The notes: generated by a model not told the origin, from the letters alone. A stretch of DNA of 6,704 nt from Acidobacteriaceae bacterium (GCA_030044455.1 JASHVU010000695.1:1-6704), one strand, 5' to 3'; counted from the stretch's first letter, positions 1-6,569 are shown. Numbers and translations: made by a program.

Positions 1-50
1 ATTTCGCATCAAGCAGGTCGGCGAGGCATTCTATTGTTCAGAGGCAGTCC

Positions 51-593
51 ATGCATATGACTCACCCCAAGTCGCCGATCGATTCCCGGAACTCACCCTC
101 GGCTCCGCCCGTCATTGAAATTCGATCGCTCACACCTGGCGACGACGCCACCGCATTCCGGACGTTGAATGAAGAGTGGATTACGCGGTACTTCACCCTT
201 GAAGCGAAAGATCGCGAGACCCTGAATCACCCTGCACAGTCCATTCTTCTGAAGGGCGGCCACATTTTCATGGCGTACGCAGGCGCCGAGGCCGTCGGAT
301 GCGTCGCGCTGATCCCCATGCAGAATGGCGTCTACGAGCTTTCCAAGATGGCGGTCTCTCCTCATTTGCGCGGCAGAGGCCTCGGCCGCCGCTTGCTCCA
401 TCACGTCATTGCTCAGGCCAGAAGCATCGGCGCCAGTTCTCTGTTTCTCGGCAGCAATACACGGCTCAAGGATGCTGTTCACTTGTATGAATCGGTGGGC
501 TTTCGCCATGTAAAACGTGAGACTCTTCCGCCGATGCCTTATAGCCGCGCCGATGTTTTCATGGAGATGCCTCTCGGCCCAGACTCACAATGA
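51..593 (+). CDS. GNAT-family N-acetyltransferase
   Basis: A 180-residue protein with the Gcn5-related acetyltransferase fold, expected to move an acetyl group from acetyl-CoA to an amine of unknown identity in the cytosol. Motif A runs from about residue 96 to 116 (ELSKMAVSPHLRGRGLG), and R107-G108-R109-G110-L111-G112 fits the pyrophosphate-binding R-x-x-G-x-G loop. Motif B is the stretch around DAVHLYESVGF (141-151), where the LYxxxGF pattern is typical. The first 20 or so residues are polar and proline-rich and lie outside the fold. The ATG at 51 is preceded by GAGG (41-44) at 6-base spacing, which supports this start; a second ATG lies two codons on. It is the only clear + strand gene and converges on the - strand inositol oxygenase. 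The EEWITRYF-x-LE-x-xD segment near the N-terminus recurs in a subgroup of small GNATs, but the substrate cannot be told from sequence. Confidence 0.9.
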   Translation: MHMTHPKSPIDSRNSPSAPPVIEIRSLTPGDDATAFRTLNEEWITRYFTLEAKDRETLNHPAQSILLKGGHIFMAYAGAEAVGCVALIPMQNGVYELSKMAVSPHLRGRGLGRRLLHHVIAQARSIGASSLFLGSNTRLKDAVHLYESVGFRHVKRETLPPMPYSRADVFMEMPLGPDSQ

Positions 594-1194
594 GGGCAGC
601 CATTGCCACCGGAGGCATGACTCTCCACTCGATGACCTGGCGAGGCGCGCAAAAAGGGGCAGCGACGTTCGAAAAGATCTCGACGCCTCAGATCGGCTTC
701 GAGCGGTGATCGGTGTTTCTCGTGTAGGTCCCGGCCCTGATCGGCAGCGAAGCGCCAGGAGACTGGTAGACATCCTCATCGCGGGCTTGCGCTCAGTCAG
801 AGAGGCTGAATTTCACCAACCGAGACGTATGCGGTGAATAAGAGTCGTAATCGCCGCAAAACCTGCGTAGGCAAACGACACCGACTCCGGGCTTCGGCTG
901 ACCATGGCGGGCGCAGGGCCGCAATCCATGAGTACGATGAACACTTTCAGAAGAATGGCTACTCCGTTCAGATGTTCGTCTTCGACGACTCTACGCAGGC
1001 CAACGTCGAAGAGTATCTGAAGGGCAGGCCCGGGCCCGAACTCGTTCTCATCGATGGCAATCGGGAACGCTCAAAGGGGGAAATTTTTGGCCTCGAGTAG
1101 CGCGAGAACGGCACGCCAAAGGCTCTCCCGTCGGTGCATCTCTTGGCGTGGCCTTCAATGCAGGGCAACTCCACATTGATGAATCCCGCTCCCC
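594..1194. other. gene-poor stretch between convergent genes
   Basis: About 600 bases separate the acetyltransferase stop from the inositol oxygenase stop. I find no intact gene with both a ribosome-binding site and a recognisable product. Frames open here are short, arginine-rich and shadow-like, apart from the 834-1100 frame listed separately. No intrinsic terminator with a T-tract is visible for either flanking gene. A GC-only 10-bp palindrome (GGCCCGGGCC, 1027-1036) is probably chance in GC-rich DNA. The stretch may hold an eroded gene or simple spacer. Confidence 0.5.
834..1100 (+). pseudogene. possible remnant of a decayed gene (88-codon frame)
   Basis: An 88-codon frame from a GTG at 834, with no convincing ribosome-binding site. 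The first 25 or so residues are arginine-rich and look non-coding. From about residue 31 the translation becomes protein-like: IHEYDEHFQKNGYSVQMFVFDDS, then VEEYLKGRPGPELVLIDGN. Two weak resemblances come to mind. One is the beta2-alpha2-beta3 part of a response-regulator receiver domain (gyxV, then an acidic helix, then pELVLID). The other is the N-terminus of a nucleotide-sugar transferase-like protein with a VFDDS motif. Neither is complete: no phosphoacceptor context or C-terminal half follows before the stop. I infer a fragment or eroded gene. It could equally be a short hypothetical protein or chance. Confidence 0.25.
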
Positions 1195-2055
1195 TTACCA
1201 TGCGAGCTTTTCGGGTAGAAACTCCGCAAACAGATCATCGTAATACGGCTTCAGCCGATTGAGGTCGGGTTTCGAATGCCCTTTGGAGTAGAGATCGTAC
1301 TGATTGAACTTGAGGACCCAGGACAACATTGCGCGGTCCTTGTCATTGGACAGATAGTCGTAGGCTCCATGCTTGTGCCAGGGATAGAACGAGTGGAAGC
1401 GCAGCATATAAAGCGCCTCATCGCGCAGGTACGGCTTCATCACTTCAGCAATGTAGCCGTCGTGCCCAAAGCTCATATGAACATTCTCAAGGCCGCAGTT
1501 CGGTTCGTAGATGCCGTACCTGGTCTGATATTCGGGCACATTGCGATCGGGATTGCGCGCGAAATCCTCAGAAAACACGATGTCCGGCGACCATGCGCAA
1601 CCCACCGGGAAGGTATCGCCCACGACGCCCCATTGCGGCTCTCCGTAAAGGCACAGGCACTTTCCAAGGTCGTGGAGGAAGCCGGTGAGAACCATCCAGC
1701 GCGGATGATTGTCACTGCGAATCGCCTCAGAAGTCTGCAAAAGGTGCTCAATCTGGGTCAGATCGGTGTCTGGATCGCTGTCGTCAACAAGCGTGTTCAA
1801 AAAATCGGCGGCCTCCCACACAGTTTTCAACCCTTTGTTCAGGCCGAAGTACTGTTTCTCTTTTTGAAGCACGTAATCGACGGTCTGGTACTCGTGATTG
1901 AGCCGGTAGAACTCGGCTACGCCGGGGGTGGCAGTTGCGTCATACTGGCGGAATTCTTCTTTGCTCTTTGCTTGCTTATAGCGGCCTTCAACAAAGCCAT
2001 CCCATTCATCCAGTTCGCGCAACGGCCGGTTGACCTTAGCTTCAGTTGTACTCAC
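1195..2055 (-). CDS. inositol oxygenase (myo-inositol oxygenase, MIOX)
   Basis: A 286-residue cytosolic non-haem di-iron enzyme that uses O2 to cleave myo-inositol to D-glucuronate, the entry to the glucuronate route. Its length matches animal and plant MIOX (about 285). All six metal ligands known from mouse/human MIOX can be placed: H104, H128 and D129 (in FLHDLGK), H198 (FGHDGY), H221 (RFHSFYPWH) and D254 (FNQYDLYSK), with spacings close to the animal enzyme. The signature blocks GEPQWGVVGDTFPVGC (138-153) and RLKPYYDDL also match, and K132 of HDLGK corresponds to the substrate-contacting lysine. The start is GTG, backed by a strong GGAGG (2063-2067) 7 bases upstream. The gene follows the propeller gene by 98 bases on the same strand but has its own predicted promoter with operator-like palindromes. 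No other inositol or uronate gene lies in the window. Confidence 0.96.
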   Translation of the reverse strand: MSTTEAKVNRPLRELDEWDGFVEGRYKQAKSKEEFRQYDATATPGVAEFYRLNHEYQTVDYVLQKEKQYFGLNKGLKTVWEAADFLNTLVDDSDPDTDLTQIEHLLQTSEAIRSDNHPRWMVLTGFLHDLGKCLCLYGEPQWGVVGDTFPVGCAWSPDIVFSEDFARNPDRNVPEYQTRYGIYEPNCGLENVHMSFGHDGYIAEVMKPYLRDEALYMLRFHSFYPWHKHGAYDYLSNDKDRAMLSWVLKFNQYDLYSKGHSKPDLNRLKPYYDDLFAEFLPEKLAW

Positions 2056-2061
2056 GGTTCA

Positions 2062-2067
2062 ACCTCC
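2062..2067 (-). promoter_or_regulatory. Shine-Dalgarno site of inositol oxygenase
   Basis: The - strand reads GGAGGT here, near-perfect anti-16S complementarity. The GGAGG core lies 7 bases before the GTG at 2055, which fixes the start codon. No ATG in frame upstream competes with it. Confidence 0.85.
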
Positions 2068-2117
2068 GGGGTTTTGGTGTATGGTGGGAAGCCGCCATAG
2101 TTACCGTACTTAACCGC

Positions 2118-2132
2118 TAACGTAGCACGTTA
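2118..2132. promoter_or_regulatory. inverted repeat over the -10/start site of inositol oxygenase
   Basis: TAACGT and ACGTTA form perfect 6-bp arms around a 3-base centre (AGC). The repeat lies across the predicted -10 and transcription start of inositol oxygenase. It differs in sequence from the 2144-2155 palindrome, so if it is a site it probably binds another protein. It is not followed by a T-tract, so it is not a terminator. Confidence 0.35.
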
Positions 2133-2157
2133 TGACGAACATCGAAAGCGCTTTCAA
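2129..2157 (-). promoter_or_regulatory. sigma70-like promoter for inositol oxygenase
   Basis: On the - strand, TTGAAA (2157-2152; 5 of 6 to the -35 consensus) is followed by exactly 17 bases and CATAAC (2134-2129; 4 of 6 to the -10). The predicted start site is near 2122, giving a 5' leader of about 66 bases that contains the GGAGG site. The -35 overlaps the stop codon of the upstream propeller gene and also a 12-bp palindrome. The call rests on consensus match and spacing only. Confidence 0.5.
2144..2155. promoter_or_regulatory. LacI/GalR-type operator palindrome
   Basis: GAAAGCGCTTTC is a perfect 12-bp palindrome with the central CG step typical of LacI/GalR-family and CcpA-like operators. 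It overlaps the predicted -35 of inositol oxygenase and the last bases of the propeller gene. I saw no second copy in the window. Position and form suggest repression by a sugar-responsive LacI-family regulator; the regulator itself is not in view. Confidence 0.55.
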
Positions 2158-4793
2158 TGACTATGTGGAGCGGCTGCCGCAACGGCAGGCGCCGAGCTTC
2201 GCCCTAATTTGAAGGGCCGCTTTTCGAGCCTGGTGTAGCTGGCGGCAAATTCTTTGATCTCGAGGTATTGGTTCTTTGCGACGCCGGCAAAGTGCTGCCG
2301 GGTGCGGCTGGCAGGCCACCATATATCGACCGATATCGAATGCGCGTCGCGTCCAAGCCCGATGTTCTGTTCCATGGGGTTGGCGCCGAACGAACTCGTC
2401 TGCCCGACGGTACGATAAATGAACCTCGGCGCGGCATTGCCGTCCTGCACGGTAACCTTGATTTCTGCCCCGACGGCGGATCGGTTGCTCTTTACGCCCA
2501 CCAGCCGCACATTCAGCCAGTCGTTGTCGTTGCCTGGATTCTCGAAAACGCGCATCGCATGTTTGTCGGCGGGCACCGCGCCGCCGGTTTCCGCCACAAT
2601 GTCTTCGCGGCCCTGCCTGCCCAGATCCGCGAATGCGATTCCGTGCCCTTTGTGCAGTTCTCCGGTGCCCGAAGACTGGGTAATATCGACGAACGTCTTG
2701 CCCTCGTTGTTGCGCAGCAAGACGTGGGGAAGAAGAGAGGTAAACGAGGGGTTTCCCTGGCCGAGATAGATATCGAGGTAACCGTCGTTGTCAACGTCGC
2801 CGAAGTTGGCACCCATGGGCATAAAGACTTTGTCGAGGCCCACCTGCTCCGTCACGTCTTCAAACGTTCCATCGTGTTTGTTGCGGTAGAGCTTCAAGGT
2901 CTCTTCGTTGTGCTTGTCGCCGAGGTAGGTCTTCAAGGTTTCGTCAATGGAACTCACGTAGCTGGTGACAAACAGGTCTGGCCAGCCGTCATTGTCGTAG
3001 TCGAAGAACCAGGTGGCGAAGCTGAAGGACGGGGCTTGCACGCCGGCTTGCCTGCCTACTTCAGTGAAAGTCAAATTGCCGTTGTTGTGATAAAGGAAGT
3101 TGACCCCGTTCTGATTGGTGACATAGAAGTCTTGAAAGCCGTCATGATCGTAGTCGGCTGCGGCCACTCCTTTGGAGAAGGTTGTTTGATCGATCCCGGC
3201 CGCATGACCGATTTCCTCGAAGGTTCCGTCCCCTTTGTTGTGGTACAGCCTGGCGGGCCCACGCTCGTTTACGACGAAGAGATCGAGAAAGCCGTCATTA
3301 TCGATATCGGCCCAGGCCGCGGCCTGGGTTTCAATCGGATCGCCCAGTCCGGCGGCATCGGTAACATCGGTGAATGTCCCGTTGCAGTTGTTGCGCAGCA
3401 GCGACATGCGCATGGGAAACTCCCAGCCGCCGCGAAGCACCAGAATGTCCATGCAGCCGTCGTTGTTGTAGTCGGCCTGCACAAGGTTCAGGCCGCCAAG
3501 CTGATCCATCAGTCCGGCCTGCTGGGTGCGGTCGCTGAATGTCCCGTCGCCGTTGTTATGGAAAAAATGGATCGGATCGCAGACATCCTCGCTCGACACC
3601 ACGACATCCAGCAGCCCGTCATTTTCGAAGTCGTCTACAATGACGCCGCCTGCCGAGCGAAACACATTGAGTCCGGCGGCCGGCGCCACGTCGACGAAGC
3701 GTCCGATGCTTTCTTTCGAGTGAAAATCTTTCTCGGGAATCAGGTAGGCGGCCGGTACGCCCGAAGGATATTCGCCCAGCGTCATGTATGCCAGGTTCAA
3801 GAGCCATTTGACTTCCAAGTCGCCGGGCCGTATTTCCAGACATTTCTTGAAATACTCGATGGCCTGCTTTGACTCGTCAGTGCGTTTGTAACTTGCGTGC
3901 GGATTGAGAGGGGGGAAGATGTCCATGTCACCTGAATCGCGGTATATCCCGTTCTCCATCTCCGACAAGTGCAGATATGAAGCGCCCAGGCTCTCCTCCA
4001 GATTGGGAAGCCGCCCGGGGTCTTCGGACAGAGCGAGCTGATAAGCGGCCTTCCATTCCGCGATCGACTTCTCCATTTCGCCGCTGTAGCCATAGAGCTC
4101 GGCCAGAACGGAATCTCCATCGATGCCATTGACTTTGTCCTGTCCGCCGTTTGAATTGTGTTCCGAAGCCAGGTATCCCTGCAGCGCATTCTTCGCACCA
4201 GCCAACGATTTCTGTCGAATCTCGCAAGTGGTGTGGAGATCACGATTCCAGCCCTCGGGCTTGGAATAGTCTTGAAGGGCGGCGTCGGCCTCGACGATTC
4301 CCGAGACCTGCGGGCCAAGGTGGATGTCGCCTTTGGATGCCAGCGCCGAAATCCGATTCGGATTGAGATCTGCGTTGAGGGGCGCGGCCGAAAGTACTTT
4401 CATGATGGCGAACCCCGAAGGCAGTTGCACCACATCGGTGAGTTGTCCCACCCCTCGTCCCCGCAACGCGTCCCGCAGCTCAGGGCGAAGTTGATTGGGG
4501 GTCAGCTTCCCCATATACCCGCCATCGGAAGCGGTAGCGTCAATGGATTTCTCCTTTGCGAGCACAAAGAAGTTTGTGCCGGCGTTGAGTTGCTTCAACA
4601 CCTCCTCGGCGTCTGCCATGGTCGGCGTCACAATGATTCCGAGATGGATCGGGTGGGGCGCATCAGGCGCCTGCGCGGTGCCCTGCGTAGAGGTCATTCC
4701 TGCCAGGATGAGCAAGGCAAACAATCCGACGATGAGTCTGCCGTTCATCAGCGGTTGGTTCTTTCCGGAAAGGCGCATAGGGTCTCGAAACAT
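2154..4793 (-). CDS. secreted parvulin-like/TPR/FG-GAP propeller protein with ASPIC/UnbV domain (CRTAC1 family)
   Basis: An 879-residue exported protein. A Sec signal peptide (basic start, hydrophobic 19-33, AQA at 40-42) is followed by a parvulin-like PpiC domain (about 48-135). Next comes a helical TPR-like region (about 190-345), with a clear TPR around 306-340. Then a propeller of FG-GAP/VCBS repeats (about 365-735) carries six calcium-loop D-x-x-x-D-G-x-x-D motifs starting at 387, 441, 496, 547, 598 and 666, plus a degenerate seventh at 723. Most blades also show a YHNNGDGTF-like strand. The C-terminus (about 755-848) is an ASPIC/UnbV domain, followed by an Ala-rich tail. Both conserved parvulin histidines appear replaced (G52, A129), so catalysis is doubtful. 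Related proteins act outside the cytoplasm, often as adhesion or assembly scaffolds; the exact role is unknown. The ATG at 4793 is the longest start; ATGs at 4778 and 4748 would also leave a signal peptide, and none has a strong ribosome-binding site. Confidence 0.9.
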   Translation of the reverse strand: MFRDPMRLSGKNQPLMNGRLIVGLFALLILAGMTSTQGTAQAPDAPHPIHLGIIVTPTMADAEEVLKQLNAGTNFFVLAKEKSIDATASDGGYMGKLTPNQLRPELRDALRGRGVGQLTDVVQLPSGFAIMKVLSAAPLNADLNPNRISALASKGDIHLGPQVSGIVEADAALQDYSKPEGWNRDLHTTCEIRQKSLAGAKNALQGYLASEHNSNGGQDKVNGIDGDSVLAELYGYSGEMEKSIAEWKAAYQLALSEDPGRLPNLEESLGASYLHLSEMENGIYRDSGDMDIFPPLNPHASYKRTDESKQAIEYFKKCLEIRPGDLEVKWLLNLAYMTLGEYPSGVPAAYLIPEKDFHSKESIGRFVDVAPAAGLNVFRSAGGVIVDDFENDGLLDVVVSSEDVCDPIHFFHNNGDGTFSDRTQQAGLMDQLGGLNLVQADYNNDGCMDILVLRGGWEFPMRMSLLRNNCNGTFTDVTDAAGLGDPIETQAAAWADIDNDGFLDLFVVNERGPARLYHNKGDGTFEEIGHAAGIDQTTFSKGVAAADYDHDGFQDFYVTNQNGVNFLYHNNGNLTFTEVGRQAGVQAPSFSFATWFFDYDNDGWPDLFVTSYVSSIDETLKTYLGDKHNEETLKLYRNKHDGTFEDVTEQVGLDKVFMPMGANFGDVDNDGYLDIYLGQGNPSFTSLLPHVLLRNNEGKTFVDITQSSGTGELHKGHGIAFADLGRQGREDIVAETGGAVPADKHAMRVFENPGNDNDWLNVRLVGVKSNRSAVGAEIKVTVQDGNAAPRFIYRTVGQTSSFGANPMEQNIGLGRDAHSISVDIWWPASRTRQHFAGVAKNQYLEIKEFAASYTRLEKRPFKLGRSSAPAVAAAAPHSH

Positions 4794-5016
4794 GGGGTCT
4801 TCAGCTCAATTACAAAGCGATCGCGTAATCCAAATCACGCTATCACAGGAACGAATATCCACGCGGCGCATGCCCGCGCAGGTCATCGGAACCAACCTGC
4901 GATCGGAGCCTTTCATTCAAGGCTCGGCAAGACCTCGAGTGGCGCTTCACGATTTCAGAAGGCGGCTGAGCCGGCCAAAAGTTGAGGGCAAATAACTTCC
5001 ATAACCTGCTTTTTGC
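4794..5016 (-). other. intergenic gap upstream of the propeller gene
   Basis: 223 bases with no credible gene and no clear terminator for the TPR gene. On the - strand, TGTAAT (4814-4809) matches the -10 consensus at 5 of 6, but no -35 lies 16-18 bases before it, and a start there would leave almost no leader before the ATG at 4793. The stretch also contains an 8-bp palindrome, GCGATCGC (4817-4824), and an imperfect inverted repeat at 4823-4840. Confidence 0.4.
4823..4840. promoter_or_regulatory. imperfect inverted repeat upstream of the propeller gene
   Basis: GCGTAAT and ATCACGC flank a 4-base centre (CCAA), with six of seven arm positions pairing. It lies 30-47 bases before the ATG of the propeller gene, a place where an operator could sit. 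Support is symmetry and position only. Confidence 0.25.
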
Positions 5017-6453
5017 TTATTGTTGGATTTCTACTCCAAAAGTTGCGATCTGGCTGAGTCGCTTGTTGAGATCATCCTGCTCCTGACGGGCGTACTTCTT
5101 CTGCAATTCCATCTGTACCTGCCCATCCTGACGGCGGCCCACTCTCCAGTACGCACGGGCCAGGTGGTAGTGAGCCTGTGCATAGTCCGGCTTGAGTTTG
5201 ACGGCTCGCTCCAGGTAGGGAATGCTGCCTTTCCAATCGTCGCTTTGTTGCAGCACTACCCCCATTTGAAATTGTGCTTCGGGCATGCCGGGGTTGGCTG
5301 CGATGGCATGCAACAGCAATTGCCGAGCGAGGGTCACATTCTGCTCATTGGCGTTTCCCGTCAGCAAGGATCCTGCCGCAAATGTCGCGGCACGTGCATC
5401 AGCGGGATGAGCCTGCGCGTAATCTACCAGCGCCATGCAATGCGGATCGCCTGCCGACAGTGGTGCGTTGCACGAGATCCCCAATAGCTCGGCGTACATG
5501 GCATTGTCGGGCGCGCCGGCCAGAAGGCCGGCAAAGATAGGAATTGCCTTAGCGTATTTAGCGTCTCCATAGAGAGCCGCGCCGAGCCCGAGACGGAGGC
5601 GCGTGCTGTCAGGAAACTTGACGGACGCGGCCTGAAACTCTGCGACGGCCGCATCGAAGGTCCAATGGTGAAGGAACTCGACGGCCAATTGCCATGCGTT
5701 CTCTTCGCTGGGTTCGAGCGTAACGGCACGCGCAAAGTGTTCACCGGCTTGCTGGAACTTGCCCGCTTTCTCATCGGCCTCACCCAGCAGTGACTGCGCG
5801 CGTGCCGATTGATCGGAATCGGCAACTGTGGAGAGCATTTTTTGCGCGTCATCGAGACGATTCGCAGCCAGTAGCGCAGTAATGCAGTCCAGTTTCAAGT
5901 CTTCGTCTTCAGGCTTGAGCTGCTGCGCGGCGAGGAAGGCTTTTGCGGCTTGTTCGGGTTTCTGATTTTCAATGCTGATGCGTCCCAGGCTCTCCTGCGC
6001 CGATGTATTGCGCGGATTGATCTCGACTGCGCGCTCGAACTCTTCGAGTGCGAGCTGGCCACGATGCAGCTGATAATAAGCCGCTCCGAGATTGGCGTGG
6101 GCCACGTCGGATGATGGCTGCTCGCGCGCCGCGGCCTGGAGTAACGGCAGCGCGCCGGGAATGTCGGCTCGAGAAACAAGGAGAAGGCCCAGGGTTTCGT
6201 CGACTTGAAAGATGCCGGGATGATGAAGATGCAGATCGCGGAGCAGGGATTCGGCTCGGTCGAGATCCCCTTTATCCTGGGCGGCGAGAGCTGCCTGGAA
6301 CTCCCGCTCCATCGCTGCAGTTGAAGCATCGTCCGGCGCAGCAACGGCCAGCCCGGGTGCAACCTGGAAGACAAGAACCAGCGCGGCAATCGCAATGGAT
6401 TGGCGTAACCGTTGGTCCGCGGCCAAATTCTTCTTGAGCATTCTGGCAAACAT
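5017..6453 (-). CDS. exported TPR-array protein
   Basis: A 478-residue protein made almost entirely of tetratricopeptide repeats, a protein-binding scaffold. The signal peptide has a basic start (R4, K7, K8, R15, R17), a hydrophobic stretch at 20-32 and a likely cut after AVA (36-38), so it acts in the periplasm or at the envelope. About 11-12 helix-turn-helix repeats follow from residue 48 to about 453. Clear ones end in AVEINPR, AVTLEPS and AVKLKPD, and the best match is MPEAQFQMGVVLQQ to LKPD. C328 and C339 sit close together in a loop and could form a disulfide. The tail (about 447-478) is charged, probably an extended helix. The frame is open up to an ATG at 6549, but that start would place an intrinsic terminator inside the gene. 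I therefore prefer the ATG at 6453, with 6441 also possible; neither has a good ribosome-binding site. The binding partner is unknown; its neighbours suggest envelope assembly. Confidence 0.9.
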   Translation of the reverse strand: MFARMLKKNLAADQRLRQSIAIAALVLVFQVAPGLAVAAPDDASTAAMEREFQAALAAQDKGDLDRAESLLRDLHLHHPGIFQVDETLGLLLVSRADIPGALPLLQAAAREQPSSDVAHANLGAAYYQLHRGQLALEEFERAVEINPRNTSAQESLGRISIENQKPEQAAKAFLAAQQLKPEDEDLKLDCITALLAANRLDDAQKMLSTVADSDQSARAQSLLGEADEKAGKFQQAGEHFARAVTLEPSEENAWQLAVEFLHHWTFDAAVAEFQAASVKFPDSTRLRLGLGAALYGDAKYAKAIPIFAGLLAGAPDNAMYAELLGISCNAPLSAGDPHCMALVDYAQAHPADARAATFAAGSLLTGNANEQNVTLARQLLLHAIAANPGMPEAQFQMGVVLQQSDDWKGSIPYLERAVKLKPDYAQAHYHLARAYWRVGRRQDGQVQMELQKKYARQEQDDLNKRLSQIATFGVEIQQ

Positions 6454-6494
6454 GGTAATCGATCGCGCTGAGCGTGAGAGCTTCGGCAAGCGCG

Positions 6495-6532
6495 AAAAAG
6501 CGAGGAGACTTGCCTCAAGCAAATCTCCTCGC
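6495..6532 (-). terminator. intrinsic terminator after the outer-membrane barrel gene
   Basis: On the - strand a 14-bp stem (arms 6532-6519 and 6513-6500, one G-T wobble) closes a 5-base loop (TTGAG) and is followed directly by TTTTT (6499-6495). This is a textbook Rho-independent terminator. It begins 37 bases after the TAA of the barrel gene and ends 41 bases before the preferred ATG of the TPR gene, so it ends the barrel transcript or attenuates read-through into the TPR gene. Confidence 0.88.
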
Positions 6533-6569
6533 AGTTGTGAAGCGGCCATTGGCCGTTGGGTTGGTGAAA

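Noticed and set aside
2..118. Frame open from the left edge ending in TGA at 116-118, possibly the tail of an upstream gene
   Set aside because: It would overlap the acetyltransferase start by 68 bases and gives no recognisable family; too short to support.
617..709. 30-codon frame preceded by GGAGG
   Set aside because: The GGAGG is only one base from the ATG, too close to act as a normal ribosome-binding site, and the peptide is unrecognisable.
1276..2100. 274-codon + strand frame opposite inositol oxygenase
   Set aside because: The - strand gene has all MIOX catalytic residues and a strong ribosome-binding site; the + strand frame is its shadow.
2600..3630. Recurring short similar DNA segments, considered as a CRISPR or tandem repeat array
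   Set aside because: The repeats are imperfect, of protein-motif length and in phase with the FG-GAP blades; they are coding repeats.
2268..3872. 534-codon open frame on the + strand opposite the propeller gene
   Set aside because: It is antisense to a clearly homologous protein, low in recognisable domains, and explained by GC-rich codon use and the repeated calcium-loop codons, which leave few stops on the other strand.
4862..4878. CGCGG/CCGCG 5-bp inverted repeat around a GCATGC centre
   Set aside because: Short, GC-only arms with no T-tract and no link to a promoter; likely chance in GC-rich DNA.
4158..4985. 275-codon + strand frame across the start of the propeller gene and the upstream gap
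   Set aside because: No domain or ribosome-binding site; it is antisense to the signal peptide and parvulin-like region.
6454..6549. N-terminal extension of the TPR protein to an ATG at 6549
   Set aside because: It would contain an intrinsic terminator hairpin, has no ribosome-binding site, and would bury the signal peptide about 50 residues into the protein.
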